Source: Candidatus Woesebacteria bacterium RIFCSPLOWO2_01_FULL_39_23 | GTDB lineage: Bacteria > Patescibacteriota > Microgenomatia > UBA8517 | NCBI GenBank assembly: GCA_001793095.1 | Contig: MGHG01000016.1 | Coordinates: forward strand, 1-48,805 | Reading direction: 5' to 3' | Length of the DNA stretch: 48,805 nt | Shown here: positions 1 through 8,057 of the stretch, piece by piece | Position numbering within the stretch: the first letter of the stretch is position 1 | Layout: each line of letters begins with the position of its first letter | Made by a program: the position numbers and the translations under genes | Notes under the pieces: generated by a model | What the model was told of the DNA's origin: nothing | Seen by the model: the letters and a program-made list of their open reading frames with translations, nothing else | Databases searched by the model: none

Positions 1-21
1 TGACTTCTTAAACCAATCCAT
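1..21 (-). CDS. 5' end of an unidentified gene (partial)
   Basis: A strong Shine-Dalgarno sequence GGAGGTGA (plus positions 29-36) sits 7 bases before an ATG at 21, and the frame reads MDWFKKS into the window edge. Only seven codons are visible, so the product cannot be named. The ribosome site is as strong as those of the surface-protein genes further along. Confidence 0.45.
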
Positions 22-139
22 ACAGTAATCACCTCCGTTTCTAAAAAACTAACTATTTTAACCTAGAAGTGTTACCGATGTATCTCAGCCTACTCATGAA
101 GAATTGCGTAATTTAAGTGTGCTGTATTTTCATTCCAAG

Positions 140-1765
140 TTATGACTCGAATGAGACTGTACCAGTCTGGGCAATGATCTCCCAGTAGGATGCCTTGACG
201 TTCAAAAGTGTCACACTCGCTCCATCGGTATCTAGCGATAGATATTTACCACTGCCACCCCCGCGGATCACCTGGGTCGAGGCAGGGTCAACACGCACCG
301 TCTGACTGTCAACCCGGACAAACCGCACCAGCATGTTCCGGGCATACGGCCCCTCGCCGGATGCCCCGGCTGTCGGTAGGGTAAAGGTGACCGTCCCCAA
401 TGCTCCCACGTTATTGAACGTACGCCCGCCGTCGCCGTAATGGACAGAGCGGTCGCCAGTCTCTGATATGACCAGATTTTGCTCTTTGCGTCCGATCTCG
501 ATGAACAGGTCGTCTACGTCGGAGCGAAGGAAGGTAATACTGTCACCTGCGTAAGGCTTCCAATGGCGATTGTCCTTAAGGACAAAATTAGTTCCCGTGC
601 CTCCACTGAAAAGTATAGTGTTCCCATCCTCAAAGACGATTGTGAATGGCCCGCTATAGCGTGCTCCGGTGGTGGCAGCCAATCCGATCAGACTTGTGTT
701 AGGCAACGTATTCGTTAGACGGACGATAGTCGACGGCCGCGCCAATGTCGCTCCAGGGTCGGTAACATCCGGAGGATTTATCTTCGCCCGGCAATTAGTC
801 CATATTGTTCCCAGTCCAGCGTTGATGCTATAGCTGTTGTGCATCTGGATGTCGGTCAGATGCGCCTCAACGCTGTCGGATATAGTGAAAGTTGCAGACA
901 CGAAACTGCCGTTGAACTGCACACCATCCATAATCAGCGTGCCAGCATCGGCGTCGAACGGTGTGGTCAGGTCTTCTAACTGTGTATCTTTCAGATGGAC
1001 CATGCCGTTTTGGAGATACAAGCCAATCTGGCCTACCACATCTTTATAAGCCGGGTCGGGGCTATCTACGAATCCTCCGTTGATCCAGACACGGTTTCCC
1101 GCTGCCCCAACGTTCAGGTGATAACCATACTTCATAAAGTCGCGCACCCAACAGTCGTTGAAGCTGTTGTGGAGCGCCTCGCTGCCACAGAACACACCGC
1201 TGTCATTGCCGATGATGGAGCAGGAGTTAAACTGCAAGCCGTAGCAGTCCAGGACGTAGACGGCGTAAAACCCAGTCTGGGTGAAGCCAGTAATATACAA
1301 ATTCTCGATTTGCCCGATCACGACATTGTTGCCCGCTCCTGTGGGAGCTAGGTATAGCCCGTGCCCCGCGCTAGAGTTGCCCTGTAGGGTAAAGTCTTTC
1401 AGCACCAGCCTGTTCCACAAGTTCACCTCACCTAAAGTAATCGCATTCCCGGTGCCAGTGCACTGCAGGATACTCGCCCTGCCATCACCATATAAATAAA
1501 TTCCTTCCGGACCGGGAATACTCAGTGTGGTGAATAAGTAAGTCCCCGCTGGGACGTATAGCCTTTTTCCTGCGGCTGAGGCAGCATTGATAGCAGCCTG
1601 CAAAGCAGCCGTATCATTAGTCAAACCATCACCTACAGCTCCATAATCTGTAACATTAAGAATATATTTAAGGGTACCATCAGAGTCGTGGGCAACTGTA
1701 AGAAACTCATTTAGTACTGTTCCCCAACTTCCGCTGTCGCCCCCAACTGTTGGTAATCTAGCCAT
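140..1765 (-). CDS. Right-handed beta-helix (pectate-lyase-like) protein, 541 aa
   Basis: Residues about 1-33 form a short N-terminal module (LPTVGGDSGSWG...) of a kind seen at the start of phage-tail-like and surface proteins. Residues 38-75 match the start of a pectate_lyase_3 beta helix (DYGAVGDG..NDTAALQAAI, then VPAGTY). G/N-rich rungs follow to about residue 340, with a separate beta-rich end at about 430-541. No signal peptide is visible. The start is supported by GGGAGAG five bases before the ATG. It overlaps the upstream Tat-signal ORF by 8 bases, which suggests coupled translation. GC is visibly higher (above 50%) than in the neighbours, so recent acquisition is likely. Substrate and enzymatic activity are unknown; it may simply bind polysaccharide. 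Confidence 0.75.
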   Translation of the reverse strand: MARLPTVGGDSGSWGTVLNEFLTVAHDSDGTLKYILNVTDYGAVGDGLTNDTAALQAAINAASAAGKRLYVPAGTYLFTTLSIPGPEGIYLYGDGRASILQCTGTGNAITLGEVNLWNRLVLKDFTLQGNSSAGHGLYLAPTGAGNNVVIGQIENLYITGFTQTGFYAVYVLDCYGLQFNSCSIIGNDSGVFCGSEALHNSFNDCWVRDFMKYGYHLNVGAAGNRVWINGGFVDSPDPAYKDVVGQIGLYLQNGMVHLKDTQLEDLTTPFDADAGTLIMDGVQFNGSFVSATFTISDSVEAHLTDIQMHNSYSINAGLGTIWTNCRAKINPPDVTDPGATLARPSTIVRLTNTLPNTSLIGLAATTGARYSGPFTIVFEDGNTILFSGGTGTNFVLKDNRHWKPYAGDSITFLRSDVDDLFIEIGRKEQNLVISETGDRSVHYGDGGRTFNNVGALGTVTFTLPTAGASGEGPYARNMLVRFVRVDSQTVRVDPASTQVIRGGGSGKYLSLDTDGASVTLLNVKASYWEIIAQTGTVSFES

Positions 1766-1937
1766 TTAGACTCTCCCTATTCGTACCTCCATAAGGGCCA
1801 ATCCCAAAACTGGATTTTTGAGGTCTTGAACTTGGTTTAATCATTTGGTGATTGGATATAGATTTTAATACACCCGAGATGCCAGTGATTGTTACAAAAA
1901 ATAAACCTAAATATATTAAAAATTCCCGACGATTCAT
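1758..1937 (-). CDS. Small twin-arginine-signal protein, 59 aa
   Basis: From the ATG at 1937 the protein begins MNRREFLIYLG, a twin-arginine motif followed by a hydrophobic stretch to about residue 24. A short hydrophilic tail rich in S, P and G ends in GIGPYGGTN. An earlier in-frame ATG at 1970 adds 11 residues but puts the RR motif further in. It is the third ORF of the tatA-tatC transcript, so it looks like a dedicated Tat client or a signal-anchored accessory. The YGG-type tail echoes the YG repeats at the mature N-terminus of the secreted protein at 3054. Its function is not known. Confidence 0.65.
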   Translation of the reverse strand: MNRREFLIYLGLFFVTITGISGVLKSISNHQMIKPSSRPQKSSFGIGPYGGTNRESLNG

Positions 1938-2010
1938 TTTGCGCCGAAGGAAAGAATTAAAAGCGTTCATATTACATTACAACAATAGTATATTGTATAC
2001 ATACTTCTAT

Positions 2011-2769
2011 TCAAGTTGCCTTAGAACCCATTCTACCCAGATGACTAGCCTGCACCGTTCTGCCATTAACAAACCATACACTACCCGCTGACAGGAGATA
2101 CAAGACTATTATTGGAACGGCCATTAATACCTGATTATACAAATCTGGTGTAGGCGTAATAATTCCGGCGATCACAAAACTGAGAAGTACTACCCACCTC
2201 AGGAGCTTCACTAATGTCTTTACGTCCAATTTATTTATTTGATTTACAACTAACATCACTAACGGCAGTTGAAAAATAACGCCAAATCCTATCAGATAGC
2301 GCGTGACAAACGAGAGATACTCACCTGTTGAAATTAAAGATTTAACTTGTGTAGAGGTAAATTTACCAAGGAAATGAAGTGCTGCAGGTAAGCTTACAAA
2401 ATATGCAAAGATTATCCCAAAAAGCATTAGAAGGGAAGCAGACAGGAAAATCATTATAAACGAGTGCTTCACCTTATCGGGGAGCGCCGGTTCTATAAAT
2501 CTTAGCGTGTGGAAAATAAAAAAAGGTATTGTTATTAAAAAACCAAAAAGGAATGCGAGCCCAAACGTAAAATTAAAACCGCCAGCAGGTGAGGAATAAT
2601 AAAGCGCTTGGTCCAGAGGCAATAATAAAAGGTAAAGTATTTTATCTTGAATTATATATCCCAAAACTGATCCTGACAGGAAAATTAACAAACATATTAG
2701 AAAACGTGATCGGAGTTCCTGGAGGTGACTTATAAACGGCTTATTTACATCCCTTGTAGATTTGACCAC
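2011..2769 (-). CDS. tatC: Sec-independent translocase subunit TatC
   Basis: TatC is the multispanning receptor of the twin-arginine translocase, which exports folded proteins. The N-terminus carries the family signature (FISHLQELRSRF) just before the first membrane segment. A PALPDKVKHSF stretch follows the second segment, and about six hydrophobic segments span the 252 residues, the usual TatC length. It starts 7 bases after tatA ends, so the two form a minimal TatA-TatC system without TatB, as in many monoderm bacteria. The stop codon is TGA. Confidence 0.95.
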   Translation of the reverse strand: MVKSTRDVNKPFISHLQELRSRFLICLLIFLSGSVLGYIIQDKILYLLLLPLDQALYYSSPAGGFNFTFGLAFLFGFLITIPFFIFHTLRFIEPALPDKVKHSFIMIFLSASLLMLFGIIFAYFVSLPAALHFLGKFTSTQVKSLISTGEYLSFVTRYLIGFGVIFQLPLVMLVVNQINKLDVKTLVKLLRWVVLLSFVIAGIITPTPDLYNQVLMAVPIIVLYLLSAGSVWFVNGRTVQASHLGRMGSKAT

Positions 2770-2776
2770 ATTGTTA

Positions 2777-2962
2777 TTATGTCGAATATTTTTTACGCTT
2801 CTTCCTGTACGAATCGCTCTTAGTATTATCGGAAAAGCCTTTGCGAATCTCTTTTATCGATGCTCCGATACTTTTTGAAAGTTCGGGTAATTTTTTCCCG
2901 CCAAATAAGACCAATATTATTACTAAAATAATGATAAGTTCCTGGGTACCCAAACCAAACAT
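2777..2962 (-). CDS. tatA: Twin-arginine translocase pore subunit TatA
   Basis: A 61-residue protein with the TatA plan: a short N-terminal transmembrane helix (LIIILVIILVLFGGKKLPEL, including the FGxKKLPEL hinge), an amphipathic helix (SKSIGASIKEIRKGF), and a charged lysine-rich tail. It multimerises to form the translocation path with TatC. AGGGAG lies 10 bases before the ATG. It is the first gene of the Tat operon, with a promoter at 2995-3023. Confidence 0.95.
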   Translation of the reverse strand: MFGLGTQELIIILVIILVLFGGKKLPELSKSIGASIKEIRKGFSDNTKSDSYRKKRKKYST

Positions 2963-2994
2963 GGTTGTAAAACTCCCTTAATACTACTATTCTG

Positions 2995-3023
2995 AATATA
3001 ATCGTAATTTATAATAAATTCAA
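2995..3023 (-). promoter_or_regulatory. Promoter of the tat operon
   Basis: On the minus strand TTGAAT (3023-3018) and TATATT (3000-2995) are separated by 17 bases, a good sigma-70-type pair. This is upstream of tatA and its AGGGAG ribosome site. Confidence 0.6.
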
Positions 3024-3053
3024 GGAACAAAAGTTTTATCTTCCTTTACAAAA

Positions 3054-3989
3054 ATGAGAAAGTTCTCCCATACAAAATTTATCACCCTCTTCGCTGGCTT
3101 TCTTATCTCTTTGGTTATTCTTTCAACTAACACCTCTATTATCTTTGCTGCTAATTATGGTAATGGTAACTATGGAGCGGGAATTTATGGCGAAGGTGAA
3201 AATAGCCCGACCCCATCAAATAACACATCCACAGCTAGCGCTCCAATCTGCACTGACCAGGCACCGGGACCTAAGGCACCTTGGTTGTATGGAGCAATCG
3301 CTGAGAATGCCAACAGTGTTCTATTATACTTTACTGAAGCAGACACACCTGTAAACAAATATCTTTTGGAATATGGGCTAGCTCCTTACAAGTATCTGTG
3401 GGGCGCACAGGACCTTGGTGTAAACTCACGCAGCCAAATGACTTATTTAGTCAAATCTCTAACCCCTAATACAACGTATTATTTCAGAGTTCGGGGGGGT
3501 AATGGCTGTGCTGTGGGTACCTGGTCCAATGAACTGTCGGCAAAAACAAAGCATATAGTAACTTTCAACCAGTTAGAAGTCAGTCAGTTGGAATTAGAGC
3601 CAGTAGAGTCAACCGAACAAACGCAAACATCTGGCGACGATTCGTCAACACCCACTAATTACATAGTTACAGTCAAAGCCATCTTCAACAATAATAAACC
3701 AGTCGCGGAAGCGCATGTTGCGATTTTTCCCGGTAATAATGAGGTAGCTACTAATCAAGATGGTATTGCGGTATTTAAAGAAATTCCACCAGGTGAGCAC
3801 AAAGTGCTAGTTACTTATCGCAAGTTTCAAAGTGAACAGACGATTTATCTAACTGGTAATGTTAAAGATTTTAATCTTACTGTTACAGTCCAACAAAAAC
3901 TCATAACCTTATCACCTCTTGTACTTGGTATCGGGGTCATTATAATAGCCAGTATATTAGTTATTTTGTTATATGTTCGTAAAAGATAG
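3054..3989 (+). CDS. Secreted FN3 and carboxypeptidase-regulatory-like domain protein, membrane anchored
   Basis: A signal peptide covers about residues 1-32 (KFITLFAGFLISLVIL...IIFAA). The mature protein opens with a tyrosine-glycine repeat (NYGNGNYGAGIYGEG). A fibronectin type III domain follows at about 75-165 (PNTTYYFRVRGGNG is its last strands). A carboxypeptidase-regulatory/Cna-B-like sandwich lies at about 200-275 (VAIFPGNNEVATNQDGIAVFKEIPPGEHKV). One C-terminal membrane helix ends in RKR. This is the arrangement of a cell-surface adhesin or scaffold. It is divergent from the tat operon and the intervening 90 bases hold the tat promoter. No enzymatic residues are seen. Confidence 0.75.
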   Translation: MRKFSHTKFITLFAGFLISLVILSTNTSIIFAANYGNGNYGAGIYGEGENSPTPSNNTSTASAPICTDQAPGPKAPWLYGAIAENANSVLLYFTEADTPVNKYLLEYGLAPYKYLWGAQDLGVNSRSQMTYLVKSLTPNTTYYFRVRGGNGCAVGTWSNELSAKTKHIVTFNQLEVSQLELEPVESTEQTQTSGDDSSTPTNYIVTVKAIFNNNKPVAEAHVAIFPGNNEVATNQDGIAVFKEIPPGEHKVLVTYRKFQSEQTIYLTGNVKDFNLTVTVQQKLITLSPLVLGIGVIIIASILVILLYVRKR

Positions 3990-4013
3990 CGGCAATTACA
4001 AGCTGTAATAAAC

Positions 4014-4385
4014 ATGGTAATCCCAATTCATAGCTGTGACGCGATAGTTATTACTTGTATCGATTTCAGGTTCCAAAAATATATTCGCGACTGGACCGAT
4101 AAAAACCTAAAGGATAAAACTTTCGATCTAATAGGATTTGCAGGCAGCACAAAAGATCTGGATACTATTATGAGACAGTTGGATGTTTCCGTTCGGCTTC
4201 ATAAAATCAAAGAAGCCCACCTTATTCACCATGAAGCATGCGGCGCATATGGAGCAGAAAGTACACCTGAAAAACACGCGGAAGATTTGAGAAAAGCAAG
4301 AGAGCGTATCAATTCTACATATCCGCTCCTTGAAGTGGGTTTATACTATCTCCACCTCGATGGACTATTTGAAAAGGTAGACTAA
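4014..4385 (+). CDS. Small beta-carbonic-anhydrase-like protein, 123 aa
   Basis: The zinc-site pattern of beta-carbonic anhydrases is present: Cys15-x-Asp17-x-Arg19 (TCIDFR) and His73-x2-Cys76 (HHEACG). A glycine-rich turn FAGST sits where the family has its active-site loop. At 123 residues it is about two thirds of a normal beta-CA and lacks the C-terminal helices. It may therefore be a minimal hydratase or a related zinc protein; CO2 hydration is inferred, not shown. It starts 24 bases after the FN3 gene and may share its transcript. Confidence 0.75.
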   Translation: MVIPIHSCDAIVITCIDFRFQKYIRDWTDKNLKDKTFDLIGFAGSTKDLDTIMRQLDVSVRLHKIKEAHLIHHEACGAYGAESTPEKHAEDLRKARERINSTYPLLEVGLYYLHLDGLFEKVD

Positions 4386-4423
4386 ACTTGTAAGCAAACT
4401 CCATTCGTTATATCATTTTCACA

Positions 4424-5581
4424 ATGGGATCCTTTTTTAAAAGGTCGCTTGTCTTACTTCTTATATCACTATTACCCACACTCCTTCTTTGGACCCCATT
4501 CTTTTTTCGCTTCCAATCTGTTTGGGGTATCCCTCTTCCGCAAAATGGTATGGGGACAATTGTCGCCAATTACGATGGTCCACTTTACCTTGTGGTTTCG
4601 AAAACATTTTACCAGCCAGAACTTATTAAAAACTTCTCCTTTAACCTGCCTGTCGAATATTACGCTGCACATTTTCCGATGTATCCATCATTAGTTAACC
4701 TTTTTGCTTTCTTATTCGGATTTCCATACTCAATGTTATTCGTAACCGTTATTTCATCTTGTATTGCACTATTTTTCTTCAGCAGGTTGATCGAGGAATA
4801 TGTCGATAAAAAAGACATACTTTGGATAACACTCGTTTTTGCACTCCTCCCCGCAAGATGGTTAATCGTCAGAAGCGTCGGATCTCCCGAACCGCTGTTT
4901 GTAGCTGCAATTGTCGCTTCAATTTATTATTTTAAAAAAGAAAAATTTATAGCGGCCGCAGTTTGGGGAGCAGTCGCCACAATAACAAAATCGCCGGGAG
5001 TGCTTCTTTTTGCAGTTTACATATTCGCATACTTTTTACCGCACATTAAAAAAATCGGACTTGTCAAGTCGCAACTATCTATTAAAGATTTATCTATCAT
5101 TAAATTTTTACCCATACTTGTTATACCACTATCGCTTGTCGGAGTTTTTGCTTTGTTCCAGTTTCGTTTACATGACTTTTTTGCATATTTTCATTCAGGT
5201 GATAACATTCACCTTTTCTTCCCACCCTTTCAAATATTCAATTACAGCCAACCATGGGTTGGAACATTTTGGCTGGAAGAGGTAATTTTTGTCTATCTTT
5301 TCGGAGTACTGGGACTCCTTGAATTAATCAAGAGAAAAGAAAGTGTATTAGCTTGGTTTGTAGGCATATTTTTTGCATCAACACTTTTTGTTTCGCACCG
5401 GGATATAATCAGGTATTCACTCCCCATTGTTCCTTTTTTATTTATCGCCTTTAAGGATGTTTTAGTAAAAAGAGAGTTTAAAATTGCGATGGCAGTATTA
5501 ATAATCCCGATCTTATTATTTTCATTGGTCTATATCTCCCAAAACGTCATGCCCATCTCTGATTGGTCTCCGCTTCTTTAA
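4424..5581 (+). CDS. Multispanning GT-C-type glycosyltransferase, PIG-V/PIG-M-like
   Basis: A 385-residue integral membrane protein with about nine hydrophobic segments. After the first helix there is an exterior loop with NYDGPLYLVVSKTFY, resembling the Asp-containing first loop of GT-C mannosyltransferases. Later it has a PARWLIVRSVGSPEPLFV segment resembling the conserved region of PIG-V-like enzymes. Such enzymes use polyprenyl-phosphate sugars to glycosylate acceptors on the outer face of the membrane. Donor and acceptor are unknown. It lies among other envelope-glycan genes. Confidence 0.65.
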   Translation: MGSFFKRSLVLLLISLLPTLLLWTPFFFRFQSVWGIPLPQNGMGTIVANYDGPLYLVVSKTFYQPELIKNFSFNLPVEYYAAHFPMYPSLVNLFAFLFGFPYSMLFVTVISSCIALFFFSRLIEEYVDKKDILWITLVFALLPARWLIVRSVGSPEPLFVAAIVASIYYFKKEKFIAAAVWGAVATITKSPGVLLFAVYIFAYFLPHIKKIGLVKSQLSIKDLSIIKFLPILVIPLSLVGVFALFQFRLHDFFAYFHSGDNIHLFFPPFQIFNYSQPWVGTFWLEEVIFVYLFGVLGLLELIKRKESVLAWFVGIFFASTLFVSHRDIIRYSLPIVPFLFIAFKDVLVKREFKIAMAVLIIPILLFSLVYISQNVMPISDWSPLL

Positions 5582-5625
5582 TTTCCTGCGAGATTATGAG
5601 AAAACACATGTTTTATCCTTAGTTT

Positions 5626-5856
5626 ATGTCGGAAATCCCAAGGTGGTGGCGGTGGCAATATGCTCGCGGACTTAGAGGTTATACCGCAGTATTTATGGGC
5701 AGAGAGGTTGTAAGCCTAGACGGCAGACACTGGTACCTAAAAACAAACAACGGAAATAACGGCCACGAAAAAGAAGATCCGTTTGCAGGGAAAGCTGAAT
5801 TCCAATCCGCCGAACCTCAAGCCGTCTTAGAAACAGCTTCATCCGATAGGAAGTAA
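5626..5856 (+). CDS. Small hypothetical protein, 76 aa
   Basis: An unrecognised soluble protein that begins with a Trp/Arg-rich stretch (IPRWWRWQYARG) and ends hydrophilic. It follows the glycosyltransferase by 44 bases and its 3' end overlaps the convergent gene at 5817 by 40 bases. No signal peptide or known motif is seen. It is kept because the composition looks coding and the spacing fits the preceding gene. Confidence 0.45.
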   Translation: MSEIPRWWRWQYARGLRGYTAVFMGREVVSLDGRHWYLKTNNGNNGHEKEDPFAGKAEFQSAEPQAVLETASSDRK

Positions 5857-6707
5857 TTCATATCCGACTTAAACTGAAGCGGATTAAAACTCAGGTTGCG
5901 TTTTTTCAATCCCGTAAATTTTTTGTAACCCTTCATTGCTTCAATAACACCCACCCTGAATTGGCTCTTTTGTTTCTCCAGTTTGCCAAGATTATTAATA
6001 TTTAAAAACTTAAAATCCTTTAACCTGAAACTGGAAAAATCTCTGACCTTTGAGTATCTCTTTGGAAGTACTATCTTAAATACCTCTACCCTGACATCCG
6101 CTATATCCAAATACATAAAAGGTTTCGGTCTATTGGGTATCGCGTTTACGGGAACTTTCTTTTCAATAGCCAGGTCCGTAAAAACTTCGTATTGCATCAC
6201 ACGAAGTATTGCATTTTCCCTAGTATCGCGGATTCTTGAAAAAGTCATCGGCAGGGAAATGCTGCCAAATTTCTTACCCAAGTCAAATCTCGGGGTAGAA
6301 ATATCAACAGCGGTTAAGACCAGGTTGTCATTATTTTCCGGACTTAGTATTAATGCAGTACCCATTCTCCTTGTTATGCCTTCTTTTATATAACCTAAAA
6401 CTCGATATAAAGTGACAGCCGAGGTCATAAATGACGGAGGCATTTTTTTGTATAATTTCTCGAGGGGAATTTCTTCCTGGACCATTCTGTGGAGAAAATT
6501 AATCGCTTCGGAAAGCTTATTGTTCGGCCCGGCTGCTTTTATAATACCCCATTTATCCAAAATTCGCTGATAGTTGGCGTAAGAAATTGGTATGGCATAT
6601 TTATGCTTCCTCATCACCTCATCGACTGAGCCGTATTTTAAATATTCTCCGACCAAAAACTCGTTAAACTTTTTTTCACTACCTGTGGGGAAACTCTTTT
6701 CGGACAT
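5817..6707 (-). CDS. Hypothetical protein with helix-rich N-terminus, 296 aa
   Basis: Not confidently recognised. Residues about 1-110 look helical and DNA-binding-like (KYGSVDEVMRKHKYAIPISYANYQRILDKWGI, then YRVLGYIKEGITRRMGTALIL). Residues about 115-190 contain a beta-rich segment (FGSISLPMTFS followed by RENAILRVMQYEVF) that vaguely resembles a degenerate Nudix fold without a full Nudix box. The C-terminal 100 residues are basic. It lies 6 bases downstream of the GT2-GtrA gene on the same strand, so the two are probably co-transcribed. A regulatory role is only a guess. Confidence 0.6.
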   Translation of the reverse strand: MSEKSFPTGSEKKFNEFLVGEYLKYGSVDEVMRKHKYAIPISYANYQRILDKWGIIKAAGPNNKLSEAINFLHRMVQEEIPLEKLYKKMPPSFMTSAVTLYRVLGYIKEGITRRMGTALILSPENNDNLVLTAVDISTPRFDLGKKFGSISLPMTFSRIRDTRENAILRVMQYEVFTDLAIEKKVPVNAIPNRPKPFMYLDIADVRVEVFKIVLPKRYSKVRDFSSFRLKDFKFLNINNLGKLEKQKSQFRVGVIEAMKGYKKFTGLKKRNLSFNPLQFKSDMNYFLSDEAVSKTA

Positions 6708-6713
6708 GTGGTA

Positions 6714-7865
6714 TTATACCGTTTTTTTCTTACTCCAAGGCATCTTCCACGTTCGCCATATGACTGCGTTATACATGAAGTAGTTATAAGGCAGAACCAA
6801 GAATAAGACTATAAAAGGAAGAAGTATCTGTCTATATTGCGGTCCGAAGACTGACACTCCGATTGTGCCGGCTGCTGTTTGGATAAAGAGAGCTCCGCCG
6901 GAAGTTAAATTGAACTGCAAAAATTTCTTTAACAGTCCCATCATCCCAACAATTTTCTCACTTTTAAAAGTCCATAAATTATTGAGAGTAAAATTACTGA
7001 TAATCGCCAGTTCGGTTGAGCCTGCCCACGCGGCCCACTCAGGCCAACCAAGTCTGCTAAAAAGTGCTAAAAACGAGGCATTAACAAGATAACCCAAAAA
7101 CCCCACCGTTCCGAATTTAATAAACCTCTGTTTATCCTGAATTCCGATTATCGTTGCCAGCTTAAATGTTGCAACCATTTCTTTAGTATTAAACTTTGAT
7201 TTATCCGTAACGCGTGGCCTGAATTGCAGAGGAACTTCAACAACTTTTTTAGAGTTTTTAATAGATTGATATAATAAGTCAACTTTATAAGCAAACCTTT
7301 CGGGTTCTCGTATTTTATCCAGATCAATCCTATCGAGTACTCCTTTTACTCGGGTAAGTCGAAATCCTGTGGTTAAGTCATGAATTGATGGTTTGAGAAA
7401 AACCAATCTAATAAATAAATTTCCAAAATAACTAACTGCCTTCCTGAAAAGAGCCCACTCTCTCGGAACTGACCCACCGGGTATATAGCGTGAACCAATC
7501 ACATAACCCGCACCCGCCAGATAAGCATCAACCATCGGTTTTACAAATTCCGGCGGATGTTGACCATCGGCGTCCATTTCCATTACAGCGTCCGCTTGAA
7601 GTTTTTCCACTGCATACTTAAAACCCGCAATGTATGCATTACCTAAACCTTTTTTCTCGCCCTGCTGGATGATATGAAGATTTGGCCTAAGCTTCATCTC
7701 GTTTTCAACAATTTGCGTCATCCCATCAGACGAATGATTATCGGCAACAAGAACATGCATATCAGCACCAATTTTAGGAAATTCCTTATCGAATAACGTA
7801 TCAATCATGCGCTTGATGTTTTCGGCTTCATTCCAAGCTGCCATAACTATTACAATAATATCCAT
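6714..7865 (-). CDS. GT2 glycosyltransferase fused to GtrA-like membrane domain
   Basis: Residues 1-235 are a GT-A family 2 transferase of the DPM1 type: MAAWNEAENI at the start, DNHSSDG in the nucleotide site, and the metal-binding DADGQHPPEF. Residues about 250-375 are a GtrA domain with four hydrophobic segments (FGTVGFLGYLVNASF, ISNFTLNNLWTF). The likely role is making polyprenyl-phosphate hexose on the inner face and helping move it across, feeding the GT-C enzymes at 4424 and 8058. The fusion is common in small-genome bacteria. Sugar identity is unknown. Confidence 0.88.
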   Translation of the reverse strand: MDIIVIVMAAWNEAENIKRMIDTLFDKEFPKIGADMHVLVADNHSSDGMTQIVENEMKLRPNLHIIQQGEKKGLGNAYIAGFKYAVEKLQADAVMEMDADGQHPPEFVKPMVDAYLAGAGYVIGSRYIPGGSVPREWALFRKAVSYFGNLFIRLVFLKPSIHDLTTGFRLTRVKGVLDRIDLDKIREPERFAYKVDLLYQSIKNSKKVVEVPLQFRPRVTDKSKFNTKEMVATFKLATIIGIQDKQRFIKFGTVGFLGYLVNASFLALFSRLGWPEWAAWAGSTELAIISNFTLNNLWTFKSEKIVGMMGLLKKFLQFNLTSGGALFIQTAAGTIGVSVFGPQYRQILLPFIVLFLVLPYNYFMYNAVIWRTWKMPWSKKKTV

Positions 7866-7899
7866 ACTTTTATCGTAGCAGAAAATAAAGGAAATACCA

Positions 7900-8000
7900 A
7901 AACCATAAAAATATGTATTTAGTATTTCGTATCAAGTATATTGTATCCATAAATTCATATCCTAATACAAAATACATAATACAACTGGTTCCATAGATAT
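7900..8000. repeat. Quasi-repetitive AT-rich inverted element
   Basis: The divergent 192-base intergenic gap contains a run built on the word GTATT (GTATTTAGTATTTCGTATC, then AAGTATATTGTATCC). After about 13 bases comes its approximate inverse (CCTAATACAAAATACATAA, then TACAAC). The two halves can form a long imperfect hairpin. Similar self-similar text occurs at 15301-15360, 15990-16022, 17875-17915 and 45860-45885. Confidence 0.5.
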
Positions 8001-8057
8001 TTGTATTCCACTGCCTAACCTGAAGGAAGGAGAATATATTTCTACTGACTGAATCAT

